64,000 nt of DNA from positions 62,001 to 126,000 of the forward strand of contig QNQO01000225.1 of the NCBI GenBank assembly GCA_003290165.1, in the 5' to 3' direction. The position numbers were made by a program, and so were the translations under genes. Of this stretch, positions 20,881 through 33,250 are shown in pieces. Source of the DNA: Berberis thunbergii. Its lineage: Eukaryota > Streptophyta > Magnoliopsida > Ranunculales > Berberidaceae. Each line of letters opens with the position of its first letter. Within the stretch, counting starts at the first letter, position 1. Below the pieces are notes generated by a model. It had not been told where the DNA came from. It saw only the letters and a program-made list of their open reading frames with translations, and ran no database searches.

Positions 20881-22008
20881 TTGGTCTCAGTCGAAAAGGA
20901 GGATAAACCTAAATAGGTGATGGGACTTCAAAGAACTCATCAAAGTCTTGTCGGATACACATATTCTTAGAATCATGCACCCAGGTACACATAAACTAAT
21001 GGACACTAAAGTTTCAAAGACAACACTCCTAAACAGGTTTCAAATATTATTTTTTATTTTTATGCATGCCTAACCTCTATATGAAGATGATGTAACTCTA
21101 AAAAAAAAAAAACAACAAAACCCTAAATGTTGCGTAAACAAAATGAATGACAGACGACCCTAGAGCTTTGTTACTAATGCAAGACTGAAATTCAATTAAA
21201 TTTACCTAACCTTGGGAGAGGCACGGTAATTTCCTATCAATCTGCCACTACAAAGTTGTTCCTACCTTTTTTTCCACTTTCTAACTCAAAGTGAAATGTC
21301 AGTTCAAGAATTGTTCCCATATAGGAAATGTTCCTTCACTCGACCACTTTAAGCTACCAAACTTCTAAAGTGGGTCCCTATGAGCGTCAAACTTGTCCTA
21401 GACAATTATCTTGCTACAAATTTTAAACAGTGAAGGCTTAGGTTCCTAACCCTAAAATAAATGGTGGTTAACATATCTGCGGGAGAAGGCATGAAAGTTG
21501 CAAATCAATCTTGCCACTATTCAAATTTTGCATGCAATGCGACCTAAAACAAACAAAACACAAGTGATCATACAGAAACCGCGTGCAAATAAGGTGGGTA
21601 GAAGTTACCTCTGGCGTGAACCTTTTTCAGGTTACTTGCGATGCCAGTCAGAAGTCGAGTCGTTGTTGATCAGAAGCATTGTCCACCTGATAGCTCGCCA
21701 ACTTCTGAGAGTTTCCTTGCGAATTGCAATCTAAAAAGGAAAATTCACAATGCAATATATATGTATTTTTTTTTTTGCTTTGATTTATTTCCTTTCTATT
21801 TGTGTTTCGCGACGATAATTTTTCACTCCGTTCCCACTTGAGCTCCTATGTGTATGACCGCCTGTAAAATAAATGCAAAAATAAATAAAACTCAAGCAAA
21901 TTAAACAAATAAGAAAGCAATTCCTAATATTGTTCCTAAACAAAGAAATTTATACTTAATCTATAAATAGTAAAAACAAACCCTAGATTTCGATTGTACC
22001 GTTACAAT

Positions 22009-22025
22009 CTCCGGCAACCGTACCA
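22009..22025 (-). other. Primer-binding site of Ty3 copy 2 (degenerate tRNA-Asp type)
   Basis: The minus strand reads TGGTACGGTTGCCGGAG a few bases inside the LTR end. The usual plant Ty3 (Athila/Tat) site is TGGCGCCGTTGCCGGGG, complementary to the 3' end of tRNA-Asp. Three differences fit age or mutation. Confidence 0.65.
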
Positions 22026-22034
22026 AAAATTGGA

Positions 22035-23892
22035 TGCAGCTTTTACTAACGTAAATTAATAAGGTAATAAACCCTACTTGTCATACCGCAAGTGCACGCT
22101 GCCTAACTAGTAAACAGTGGCAAATATTGGTCGATCTCACAGGGGTTGACAAGACAATAGAATTTTAAAATTTATTTAAACTAATCTAAAGTGAGAGTTA
22201 CAACAGTTGGAAATTCCTAAATTAAGAAAACTAAATTGAACAACTAAAAATTAAATTGATAGGATGTTGAGGGGTGGACGAAGACATCGAATCCACCACG
22301 TGTTCTTCAAGACTTGTGTAACCTAAATTATTGTTTTCAAGAATCACTACGACTAATCTAAGGATTAATCCACATTCACAATTAATTTCAACAAATGCCT
22401 AAACCCTTAGCATTGCATGTCTTTCTACGGCACACACAATCACAAGTTTAACTTAATTAATTAAAACATGCTTCAAATATTAACAAAGAAAGAAGACTCT
22501 AACTACCGACTAGTCTTGATGTTATGTCGAATATAATCAATGAAAGAAAATTGTTAATATTCAGAAATAAATTGTATCTAACATTGAAGCATATAAAAAA
22601 TAGTAATTCAAATACGACAAGCTCTTGGAGACCTTGTGGTTTCATCTTCACCTCGATATGGAGTCTAGAAGATCATGGTTGAGGTGAATCCAGCGGCTAT
22701 GTGGACGAACATTTCCTCTTCAATGGATGTTAGGCTGTGTGGTGGTACAGTGCAAATAGGCGTGGTGCAAATAGCAAAGCTGTTTTGGAAATCATTTCCT
22801 TTCCGCCAAATTCTCAATCTTCGTCCTCAACGAACTTTACTTCACTTCGTCTCTGCGACTTCTTCGTCCCTGCTGAGCCTGCGAGAGAAAGAGGATAATG
22901 AGAGGGAAACAACGAAGAATGACAAGAGAGAGATGAGAAAACAGGGAGACGAGGAAGGGGGAACAGGGAGCTCGAGATGCTGCAATTTGTTCCTCCACCT
23001 GCTGCTGTGTGCTGTTGTTGTTCTTTGTCTTCCTCTGTTTCGATGTGTTCTGTGAGAGGGAGAGGGCAAATGGAGAGATAAATAGTGTGATGAAGGTGTC
23101 AAGATGGTGGAAGAGACTGTTATGGCGTGGTGGTGGTCTGCTGTTTTGTGTCAGGGTTGTTGTGTGTGCAAGCTCCTCTGTGGCTGCGAGACAGAGCAAT
23201 GGGAGGGAGGTGAGGGGAACCTGAAGGAGATGAAGAGAGGGGACGTGATGAAGAAGAAGGTCTGGTCAAATGGATTATGGCACGAGGAAGAAAAAGGGAA
23301 TAGATAGAGGTGAGATGGGGTTGTTGCGCTGCTGGTCCTTTTATCGAGCGAGAATCGCCGGCAGGGTGGACGATGAGATAGTGTTGGAGGCTGTAAAAAT
23401 AGGGAAGAATAAGAGAGACGTGGAAAAGAGACGTGGGAGGAGGTGAGTTTGTGATGGAACGGGGAAATGAAGGAGAAGGACAAGGAACCGGTGGTTGGCT
23501 GCCAGTTCTCCTATCGAGCGACAACCGCTGGCAAGGTGGACGTGATTAGGTGGCTGGAAAAGGATAGAAGGAGGAGAGGGTTGTGGAAAGAGATTAGACC
23601 AAAAATGGGAGAGAGGAGAGAGGAAGACTAAATAAGGTTTTCTCCCTTTTTCTTGGTTAGGTTGGGTTGGGGTTTTCAAGTCAGCTTTTGGGCTTGGGCT
23701 ATATTATTGACTTCACCGTTCACACCACTTTGGATTAGGTTTTCCAAACTCGTCGCATTAAGGCAATTTCATCATTTAAGTTTAATTTTCTATAAAAACG
23801 TGAAAACAAAATAATTATAATAAAATAAAATATTCAAAACACTAATATATATAAATTAGAGGATCTTTTATGTAATAATTATGTGAATATCA
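22035..23892 (-). repeat. 5' LTR of Ty3 copy 2
   Basis: Begins (minus) TGATATTCACATAATTATT at 23892 and ends GCTGCA at 22035, giving TG...CA ends and about 1.86 kb. The 22735-23892 part matches the truncated 3' LTR. Open frames at 22675-23680 on both strands are LTR sequence, not genes. Confidence 0.7.
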
Positions 23893-24145
23893 TTGCACGG
23901 TCAAATTAAATGCTAAACATTATAACAGAATTGATATATGTCTAGATGTTTGATATGGAAAGTGCATATGACCCTATTGACAAACATTCAACTTATGTAT
24001 GATAGCCTTGTGTGGTTGGACTCTGAGGCAAATGGGCTACCATATGTGAGCGATCTTTGAGGATGGTAGCTTTGTGTATGGGCAAACTCAGAGACTAATA
24101 GGCTACCATGTGTGGATAGGCTCAGAGGTTGGCAAGCTACCTAGG

Positions 24146-24297
24146 TGTTATAGTCCTATATCGACTGGGTGAGGGATAGAGATGAACTATATATATATAT
24201 GCGAGTTTGGATCCCCTTGGTATGACGCGTTTTAAAGTCGTGAGAGTGGTTAAGCCCAAAGTTGACAATATCATACCATGTGGATTGGGTCGTTGCA
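24146..24297 (+). mobile_element. Short solo LTR (TRIM-like)
   Basis: A 152-bp segment starting TGTTATAGTCCTATATCGAC and ending GGGTCGTTGCA, of a type common in plant TRIM and short Copia LTRs. It is flanked by CTAGG (24141-24145) and TTAGG (24298-24302), a 4-of-5 target duplication. No internal region is present. Confidence 0.55.
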
Positions 24298-24302
24298 TTA
24301 GG

Positions 24303-25127
24303 TTTGACAATGAGTCGAGTCAGGTCATGGCGGATTGGAGTGCCTAACTCAAGCTTGACTCGTTTAACTTATTGTGCAAAAATCCTCAACCCTAATCTGA
24401 CTCACCAATTAAATGATTGACCCAAGTCGACCACATATTGACCCATTTAATTGGTAGTGATGATGACATGGCACAATATTTCTTGACTTTGAGCTTTCTT
24501 ATACTAATTAACTGAACTTATTAAAGTAATTTAGCAACAATATCAAATAACTATTTGACTATTATAATGAAAAAGCAACTCTCCAACAATAATCGTGAGC
24601 AAAATGTGTCCCAAAATTTCTTTGAATTCCCCAAATGCCCCTGTCCAAATGACGAATACCCGAATGCATCCCTCATTCAATAAAACATAAAACATTATTC
24701 GTCTTCTCTAGTCATCGCAAACATTCATCTCCCTCTTTATTCTCCTCATCTATCTTTTTATTCTCCTCCTCCTCCTATGCGCTTCCATTTCGCCAATCCA
24801 CCACCGCCTAACCCCTTCTCTTCCTTTCTATCTCTAATTTTAATTCCCCTATGACAATCCACCACCACCAAGACCGAAGGCAGTTCTTCATGAATATTTC
24901 TGCAATTTCCTTTTTTGTAGCTCCAACCAAGAAGATGAGAAGGAGCTCATTTTTTATGATTGGGAGAGAGTTCTCTTTACAAACACTATATGTGTGTTTT
25001 AGCCACTTTATCAAGGAAGGTAATTAAAGAAAATCTTAAACTTTGGTTCTAGATTTGGAAGCTTTTAGTATTGATAATCACAGACAAAATCAAGATCATT
25101 GGGGTGAAATGGGTATGTTGGAACTGA
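24303..25127. other. Intergenic, no recognised gene
   Basis: Low-complexity and AT-rich. The minus-strand frame at 24808-25014 has no recognisable motif. Just upstream (about 23990-24140) the phrase GGCTACCATGTGTGG recurs in variants, probably the remnant of another repeat. Confidence 0.4.
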
Positions 25128-25329
25128 TTTTTTTTTTTGGTAAAGACCTGTGGCAAATAGATTAATAATAGCGATACAATATTGTTGTGTTTGTTGCAGT
25201 TGTTAAATTATGAGCCTTGATTTTGAGGTTTCTATTAATAAATTTACAAATCCAAGTTCTATGCAAATTTAAAAAAAAAAAAAAAGCCTAATGTTTCCAA
25301 TAAGAGGACGCCCCACCCAACACATGGTC

Positions 25330-28300
25330 GTCTTAGTCTCTGGTTGGTCTTCTTGCAAAAAGGATTGGATCATCCCAAAATCTCTCAAAAGTAGTCATGT
25401 CTTCCAATGTAGGGTTTGGATCAATAAAAGAGTCGCCTCTGCTGTGTGGCACTCCGTCATGATGCTTAATGTAGTCGATTTTTGTTCTCATTCCTCTCCT
25501 TGACCTAAACCTGAACAGGGAATGCATGTGAGCCAAAGACCACCGTGTGGCGGCCAATGGAACTCCAATGCTTAAGTTAGACAAGGCTTAGGAGAGACTT
25601 AACACTGTAAATTGGGTTTTGTAGCGTACATTTGTTCATCAACCTTATCTCCCTTTTTATAGTGTGAGAGTCTTTGTTCGGCTAGGCCTTTGGTGGCATA
25701 GTTTAGGGAAAGAGGTCTTGTTGGAGATCCTTTCGTAGTTGAGATTTGTCCATGTAGTGAAGTTTCCCTATACAACTTGTGTTCTTAGATCTGCGGGAGA
25801 GGTTTTTCTTTTAGAGTGTTGTCCATGCAAGGAAATTTCCTTACCCGACATATACTAAAGTATTTGTTTTCTAGTCGGAATCAATGTATTGTTGGTCTGC
25901 CTATCTTGGGTCAATCCCCCATATACTTGCCTTATCAAGGCTTATTTTTGCCTTATCAAGGCTTACGAGTATTGGGCTTGACCGTGTTACGCATGGGCTT
26001 AGTGGCGCATTGCAATTTGGGTTCGACCTTTTTGGATTTTGCCAATAATGGCCTTAGTGTTGTCTGGGCATTGTTGGATTAAGCGTACAATCATACATGT
26101 TTTGTTCTGTTGACGAGATTATCATGACACACGTACGGTGCTGATCAGAGGACGGTTTGATATATCATTAGTGTTGTTATGCACTCTCTAGAATATCGGA
26201 CAAGCAACGCAGGCCAAAACAGTACCATGAACATTCATTGCAAACACGCCTACCGTTCCCTGTTTATAAGAGTCAAAGAAACTGACATCATAAGTAACAA
26301 TAACCGTGTCAAGGTCCAAAATAAGGGAATGGCTCTATGTTGAAAAGATCTGGAATTAAGCCTGTGGTGTCTAGCTGAAAAAATTTGGGCTTGAATCAAT
26401 TCAATTATGGTAGTTTCAACCTCGACAAGGGGACTAAAGATAGCAACGGGCTCAACCCGCATGGTGGATAAAAGAGTCTGAAACACTTGTTTTGGTTGTT
26501 TCCAAAATTTGGCGAATGAATATGAGCCTATTGTCTGTAATTCCGGATTGGAAGTCTAAGTGATCTGATGGGGAGTACCATTGGTAAAACCATTGTTTGT
26601 GCTAGGAGGTCTAGGTGTGGTGGAAATAGGAAAGTAATAATTGTGTGCAGATTTTAGTTTTGTGGATAATATAGTTGCTGCGCATTGCCAAATTGTTTGA
26701 ATTACAGCCGTAAATTGAGAAACGTTTCATGTTTTGCCTCTAGATGAGCTTTAGTTGTGTCCCGCATAAAGGTGAAAAAGAGCGAGATTGAAGGAGTGTT
26801 AAAATTATCATTAAGCCAATCAATCGGAATAGGGGAAAATTGCCATAATTGGTTAATGAATTGGCAGAAAAAGAAGATGTGAGTATCATCCTCTGTGTGG
26901 TTTTGGTAGAAGATACACCAATTCTCAATAAGCGTGTACTACTTAACCAAATTTGTCATAGTAAGAAGAATGTTTTGACTGATTTTCTAATGCAAAAAAT
27001 GGCGCAAGGAGGAGCTTTGATTATCCACGAATCTCTGAGTTGTTTAGCATGAGTGGTTAGAGAAGGTGGGTTTGATGTGGAGCTTTCAAGTTGCTTTTTA
27101 GTAAAGGCTTGAGTTGCACTTTTGACTGAAAAAATTCTTTTTTTTTTGTCAAACAACCAAATAAGTTTATCAGGGCATACCGATGGTCAGATCGTAACAT
27201 CCAGAATATCTCTAACCATCGAATCAAGGAAAATGGAGTTGATTCATCTCGTGTTCCACTGGATGTCCTAGGTAGAAGAGGTAAGCCACAAGTTGTAAAT
27301 GGTGTTAGGTAGATTCGGTGTTAAAGGTACATGCATGCATTCAACCAGAAGAAAGCCAAGCTTGACCAAGCAATTGTTTCGAGATTGATGTAATCACCAG
27401 AAAGAACTTGCCAGATAAGATAGTGTTTCATTTTGGATAGAGCTGTGAGATTACCCATCTAAGCAGAGGAAATGGGGGGAGCTTTGGAAAGTTGAAAAAA
27501 TGTTATTCGCATCGAAATATATAACTTTGAGTTGAAGAACACGAGGGTTGTGGGGGGAGGAAATGACTTTCCATAAGTTTTTGCATTAAGGCAAAAAATT
27601 TATTCCAAGTGGAAGGAATATTGAGTCCTCCGAGTTGACGAGACAGAGATATACGATCCCAAATACACTTGTGTTTGGATTTGCTGTCCATCGCACCATT
27701 CCACCAGAAGTTGCGAGGAGTTGATCAAGTTTGGTGGTAATAGCACAGGGAAGGAGGAAAGTTTGCATAGTGTAAACTGATATCGAATTTAAAACCGCTT
27801 TAATCATTACTGTTCTACTAGCTTAGGAGAGGACTTTGGATTTACTGCTCAAAAATTTAGTATTGACTTTATCAATCAAGAATTGGAAGTCATTTACTTT
27901 TTTTTTAGACAGAAGCAGAGGATATCCAAGGTATTTGTCCTTGAGATTATACAAGTTAGATCCCAGGATTTTGTTGATCATTTTAGCGTGTTTTGGATGG
28001 ACATTGGAGTTGTAAAAGATCGACGATTTATCATAATTCACTCATTGGCCAGAGGCTGAACAGTGTTAGAAAATGTCTTTGACTGTATGGGCTTTAGCAA
28101 AAGAGGCACGACAAAAGAGCATGAGATCATCAGTATAAAGCAAATGAATGATGGATGGGGATTGCCTATTGATTTTGATTCCTTTGATAAGGCTATCATG
28201 TTTTGCACGAGCGAGAAGCCGGGAAAGGCTTCTGTCATTAGAATAAAGAGGGAGGGGATTGTCTAATGCCCTTACTAGGTTTGATGATTGGGAGAGGAAA

Positions 28301-30134
28301 TCCATTAAACAAAACTTGTAGGGAAGACGTGGCAATACATTAGTTTGATCATTTGGATCTACCCTCTAGCGAAGTATAATTGCTTGAGGATCTGAAGCAG
28401 AATACCTTATCGTAAGCTTTAGCTATATCAATTTTTATAGTCATCCAACCTTGTTTCTTTTTGCAACAATGTTTCATTTGAAATAAGGTTTCATGTACTA
28501 AATTGATATTGTCCACAATAGAACGACACTTGAGAAAAGCTCATTGGTTAGGGGATATAATGTTTTCCAGCAGAGGCCTCATAGGATTTTCCAAAATTTT
28601 GAGATGACCTTATAGATGACATTGCAAAGCCCAATTATTCCAAATTTATGAGGTGTGATAGGGACCTTCGAGATAATGGAAATGAAAGTCTCATTGAGTT
28701 TCGGGTCCAAACGCTAGGTAGTAAAAAAAATTACTTACTCCAATAACATCATGCTTCACAATTTCCCAATAGTGTTGGAAAAAAAAACATGGAAGTCGTC
28801 ATGCCAAGAGGCTTTGTGGCTCCATACCAAAAATAGTGGCGTGAATTTCCTCTTCGCTCGAGATGGTGAGAATGATCTGATTGTCCTCCGTCGAGATGGC
28901 AGGTTCAAAAGAAAAAAAAATCTCAGGGCAAGGGTTAGGACTAGAGGAGTGAAATATATTCTCAAAATAGTTGTTGAGAATTTGTCCTACAAAATCTTGG
29001 TTAGAGTGCCACTTGTTAGAAACACCCTTGAGGCGAAAAATAATTTTTTTTTCCAACAGAGCATGGAAGCTAGATGAAAGAATTTAGTGTTCTTATCTCC
29101 TTCAATGAGCTAGGAACAATCTGATTTATTGTGCCAAAAAAGTTTTTCTCTCAGATAGAGTTCGGAGAGTTGGTATTCCAGAACAGAGATGACAATGGCA
29201 TTATCCTTAGAGGGTGTGGCATTTTTAAGTTTAAAGGCCACTTAGATGTCTGAAATATATAATTAAATATTTCTGAATTTTCTTTTGTTTTATATAGTAA
29301 TACAATAACTATTTTTGGTTTTAAAGTGGAAATTGTGGAAGGGGAGATGATGATGGCGAGACCCCAATAAGAATTTATTAGTTTGCGATACCGGGGTTTC
29401 TAGCCCACATGTGAAAAAACCTAAAGGGTTTAAGGCCTCTATTGACGTGTGAGACAAGTTAGAGTGAAATAGCTATATGGTCCTAGGGCAAAGTGTGGAT
29501 TATGCAGGCGATGCCGAAGTTTCAAGGCACTAGAATGCAATCAAGTTTAGTTTTAACCTCGTTCTTATCATTTCTTTTATTATTCCAAATAAATTGGGAT
29601 CCATTGATAGGGAAGTCCATTAGTGTGGTTATCAATGTAGATTTGACGATGTTTAAAGTTTGAGAGTGTAGGCATGTTGCCTTTCCCCCCAATTTATATT
29701 CTAGCAGTAAAATAGAATTTAGGTCTCCAATGAGGATACTTGGTAAAGTTTGGAGATCATATATGTGAGACAGATTATTCCAAAAATGAACCTGAAGAGA
29801 GTGGTTCAATTCCCCATACACAAAAATGAGCAAAGTAGTTATTAATAGTGACATTAAAACAATATTTGCCGGAAGAAATGATAGTAAAGTGAATACCTTC
29901 TTTCCAAAAAAGAGTGAGACCACGTGATTGTCCATTTGTTGGTACCAAGACTCCATGCTTGAAGCCAAGTCTGCAGGGAATGCGGTCCATCTTAGCGAAA
30001 ATGGCTTTGGTTTCAGAAAGGAAGATGATATCAGGATTGGATTTGCGGGAGATGACCTTTAGATTTTTAAACGTGCAGTGAGACTTGATACCCTTTGCAT
30101 TCCAGGATAGGATCATGGATACTTTGGCGACCAT
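25330..30134 (-). pseudogene. LINE ORF2 (endonuclease, reverse transcriptase, RNase H)
   Basis: Endonuclease at 30134-29520: SWNAKG, FLSETKA (catalytic Glu), ILIGDLNSI and GSQFIWNNKR with TKLDCIL, all typical of AP-type L1 endonucleases. Reverse transcriptase at about 29060-27500: a decayed FRPIGLCN-like block (GIIGLCN) near 28630 and the catalytic YTDD in HLLYTDDLMLFCRA near 28130. Zinc-binding region near 27150-26950 (FSVKSATQAFTKKQLESS). The RNase H region (26500-25330) is split by a solo LTR. Numerous stops and shifts. It encoded the nicking and copying enzyme for target-primed insertion. Confidence 0.75.
25470..26167 (-). mobile_element. Solo LTR (Ty3/Tat-like) nested in the LINE
   Basis: LINE sequence is continuous on both sides when this segment is removed (compare 61860-61920). 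On the minus strand it starts TGATATATCAAACCG and ends GACTACA, has a TATAAAAAGGGAG promoter-like box, and shares ACTTAAGCAT and GGTGGTCTTTGGC with the LTR at about 62.7-63.3 kb. The flanking TTAA and TTAG make only an imperfect target duplication. Confidence 0.6.
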
Positions 30135-31559
30135 TTGTCAGTGGTCGCCAATGCCTTAGAAGATGGATTGGGTTCTGTGGTGGAGTGACTAGAGGAAGCA
30201 TATGAACCGATAAGATGAACAACAACTGTAGAATCATTGTGGTGGACCTTTGTACCTGTCGTACTCTGTAAACCACGGGAAGTAGAGGAGATGGTTTAGG
30301 TGGGTGCCTGAGCTTGTTTACCCTGAATTAACAAGGTTGTATGCTTTTTATTCATCCATAACTCAACTCTAGAGAATGGCCCCAGTTGGTGTAACCAGTC
30401 ATTGAAGCCGAATGCAAAAGCTCTAGCTTGCGTTTCCACAATCGAATGGCTTCATCCCTCTTGTTGCTATTTTATGTTTATGGCTATAACCACATTGCGT
30501 TGTCTCTTAGCAGGGGATAGAATTGGAGTTTGAGGATTCATTTGGAGCATGGCTGAGAAAGACTTACTGCAAGCTTGGAAGCCCTTACGTAACTGATCTA
30601 AATGGACCACCTTGTCTGCCTCTGCGTTTAGTTTTGATGCCATTGTATTTTGTATTTCGATGTGAGTTGACTCGCTCACCGATGAAGGTGGCTTAGCTTC
30701 TGGTGAGATTAATCGATTTGTAGAGTTCAATTGATACAAAGGTCTTCATTCTGGAGATTTGGAGTGCCAATTTGATCTAAGTTTTCCTCATGGAATACCA
30801 ACTGAGTTGGTTGAGATGGTGTTTATTGATCTGGTGATTGTACTAAAAGGATTGGGAGGAGAGAAAGTGATTCGACAATGTATGTTATGAGGAGATGGTG
30901 ATGGAAGTTGGGATGTCGGTAGTTGAATAGCTGATCCAAATTATGGGTCATGGCATCGAGCAATAATGTGTAGAGCTCTTGAGATTGATCTAGAAATGAG
31001 TGTAAAGGTAATGGTGGATTAGGGGTACGTGGATAAGGTTGATTATGGTTGGGGAGGAGTCTGTATTGGCGAAGAATGGTGCCAAAGGAAAGGGGTGTGG
31101 TGGGTATAGGGGTCAGTCGACAGAGAAGGTGAAGTTAGGATGAAGAAGATGATCGTGGGTGTACAAGCAGAACTGTGAGTGTTAAGTATCTCCAGTAAGA
31201 AATGAGTTGACGAAGTTATAACCAAAAAACTTGGATGGAAAGTTGGGATCCGTCATAACCGACATTATAACAACATTAATAGCCATCGTGAAAACTGTCG
31301 TTAAGTCGGACGTTAAACAGTTTGTTAGTCTAGTCGTTGCAACCGTCGTTAAAACGTTCGTTAATCTGGAATTAACAACGTTTTCTCAAAGGGCGTTAAA
31401 AACAAAGGTGTAACAATCATCGATTGAAAATAAGATGAACTAATTTAGAGATGATTGATCAGAAGTTGATCGCAGAGCACTCCTGTCAGCATGAGGAGTA
31501 ATTGAGTATTGGGAGTACCGGGGTGTCCCATGGTGACCAAAACTTGACTGAGCACCTAG

Positions 31560-33240
31560 TCTAGATTCTATTCGATGTTTGATCTGAGATCTTCAATTGA
31601 AAGGGAGGGAGAATTCGTCCTCTCCATGACCGAAGGTCAAACATTTGAGTGACGTGGTGGCACTGGAAAACATCGGGCATGCGGTACTGAAGATGTGAGC
31701 AATGAGACCACGACATAAGCAAAAGTTAGGGGCGTATTCATAACAGAACTTGAGGGAGAAAGTTCTTCCTCCTTCAATCCCAAAGTTTTTAGCCATAAAA
31801 TAGGGTAGTGGTTTGGATGTGTTGAGCCACACCTTGAAACAAATGAAATGGATGGAAGCATCTTCGAGAGCTTGTAGATCCACTTCCATGAGTCTTCGAG
31901 AGCCAAGGATTGGACATCCTTCAAAGTGATATTTTGGGTGGGAAATTCATAGAATCGAATCCAACAAGGAACAATATAGAAATTGGTAAATATGTATTGG
32001 TCCACCCATGGTTTGATCAAAACAAGCCAACCGAAAAGGACCCCAAGGCTTGGAGTTTAGAGCATTCCCCATGTCGTATTTATGAGTAAACTGAATGAGA
32101 TAGTAGGTATTGGCTAAATCATGCCCTTTATCAAGCCGTTCAACATGGAAGGGATGAGAAGATTCCCACTGGCTTTCCATTATGTGTTAGAAAACTTCTT
32201 CCAAAATTTATGATGGTGGAAGTATTTGACCACAGCACGAAGTTTCTTGATATCGTTGTCGAGCTCAGTTCGAACTTCAAAAGCAGGGGTCAGGAAAGTC
32301 AAATTTTTTGTCAAGTGTATTTCTAGAGTGCGGATCAAATTTTCAGTATGGGTGGTAGAGGTCTATTAGGAAAGATGGCGTATTGGAGGCGGTGTTCTAA
32401 AAAATGGCTTAGGTGTTAGAGAAATGCCCAAATTAATGGCTGGGAGAGATGAAAAATTGGGTAGGCGCCTAGGCATGTTCTGGGCGAGTTTATTTTCCTA
32501 GTTGCAAAAATTTATGTGAATAAGGAGTTGAGATTGGTTGTTCTCAGACCAACGAAAGAGGATGCTGAGACTAATTTGAATAAGGTCGATTGTGTTATTA
32601 TTTAATTTTCCCCCTTTTTGAAAAGAAACAATTTAATTGTTTTTATTCAGTATATGTTTGAATGTAGCAAATGATGATTACTTAATAGAATTCTCAAAGG
32701 ATCTGCCGGTACCAATTTTAGTAATGTAGATTTTATCAAACATAACTAAGGTCATTCATGGAATTTCAAAAAAAAAAGTAGGTTTGGATATTTGTCCACA
32801 AATTCAACTTTGTATAAAGTATCCAACATTACCAACTTCAGTCATTTGAGTTTTAATAAATTTTGTTAATGATTATTAATTTTGCATATGTATCTTGGCA
32901 TTAAATTGGATGTAATTGATGATGTATTATGCTTAACTTTTGTAAATTATTAAAGTTATAATACAAAACCTAAAATTGCCTAGGCCCCTGGGCGCTAGGC
33001 ACCTGCTTACCGCCCACCCACTACATAGCACTTTTTAGAACACTGATTGGAGGGGTGGAGGATGTTGGTTCAAAAGGTGGAGGGGATGTGGGAGTGTTGT
33101 GGAAGAGTTGAAGGGGACTAAATTGAAGGGGTGGGCGTGTAGAGGGAGTGGCCGAAAGTATCCATGAGGAGAGATCAATAATAGTGATGTGCTTGAAATA
33201 GGTATAAGAAAGAGCCAAAGGTTGAGGGAGATATGGCATT
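31560..33240 (-). pseudogene. LINE ORF1 (nucleic-acid binding protein)
   Basis: Contains ESQWESSHPFHVERLDKGHD and NALNSKPWGPFRLACFD, the N-terminal DUF4283-like region of plant L1 ORF1. Further on, FCLCRGLIAHIFSTAC resembles a CCHC knuckle with disturbed spacing. ORF1 binds element RNA. A hAT MITE interrupts it upstream of this motif. Frame changes near 31890 and 31950 show it is dead. Confidence 0.65.
32390..33045. mobile_element. hAT MITE with perfect 8-bp target duplication
   Basis: 656 bp. Termini are CGGTGTTCTAAAAAATGGC and the inverse of CAGTGTTCTAAAAAGTGC. It is flanked by ATTGGAGG at 32382-32389 and 33046-33053, the 8-bp duplication of hAT elements. The related LINE piece near 12320 shows the empty site. 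The interior holds GGCGCCTAGGC-like palindromes common in plant hAT MITEs. No transposase. Confidence 0.9.
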
Positions 33241-33250
33241 GATTAATTTG

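Larger units (their letters stand above)
14236..23892 (-). mobile_element. Non-autonomous Ty3 LTR-retrotransposon, copy 2 (gag-protease only)
   Basis: Minus-strand element with its 5' LTR at 22035-23892, a degenerate primer-binding site at 22009-22025, gag (20880 to about 19200), protease (19190-18512), a non-coding 3' interior (17893-15423), a polypurine tract and a truncated 3' LTR (14236-15422). Both LTRs begin TGATATTCACAT on the minus strand. I found no RT, RNase H or integrase motif in the roughly 6.6-kb interior. LTR pairs look roughly 85% alike by eye, so the insertion is old. A SINE lies at 16852-16966. Confidence 0.75.
25128..33250 (-). mobile_element. L1-type LINE, decayed, with nested insertions
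   Basis: Minus-strand non-LTR retrotransposon: the 5' end is near 33250 and the 3' oligo-A is the T-run at 25128-25138. Domain order is ORF1 (DUF4283-like plus knuckle), endonuclease, reverse transcriptase, zinc-binding region and RNase H. The 3' end aligns with the second LINE at 62020-62190, which supports the boundary. Interrupted by a hAT MITE (32390-33045) and a solo LTR (25470-26167). Many stops and frame changes. The 5' boundary is approximate. Confidence 0.8.

Noticed and set aside
22675..23680. Open frames of up to 134 codons
   Set aside because: Same reason: LTR sequence with matching frames in the other LTR and no protein family.
28751..29077. Plus-strand 108-codon frame
   Set aside because: Antisense shadow of the LINE reverse-transcriptase region.
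31231..31413. Plus-strand 60-codon frame rich in Thr and Val
   Set aside because: It is built from GTTAA-rich simple sequence between LINE ORF1 and ORF2; no protein signal.
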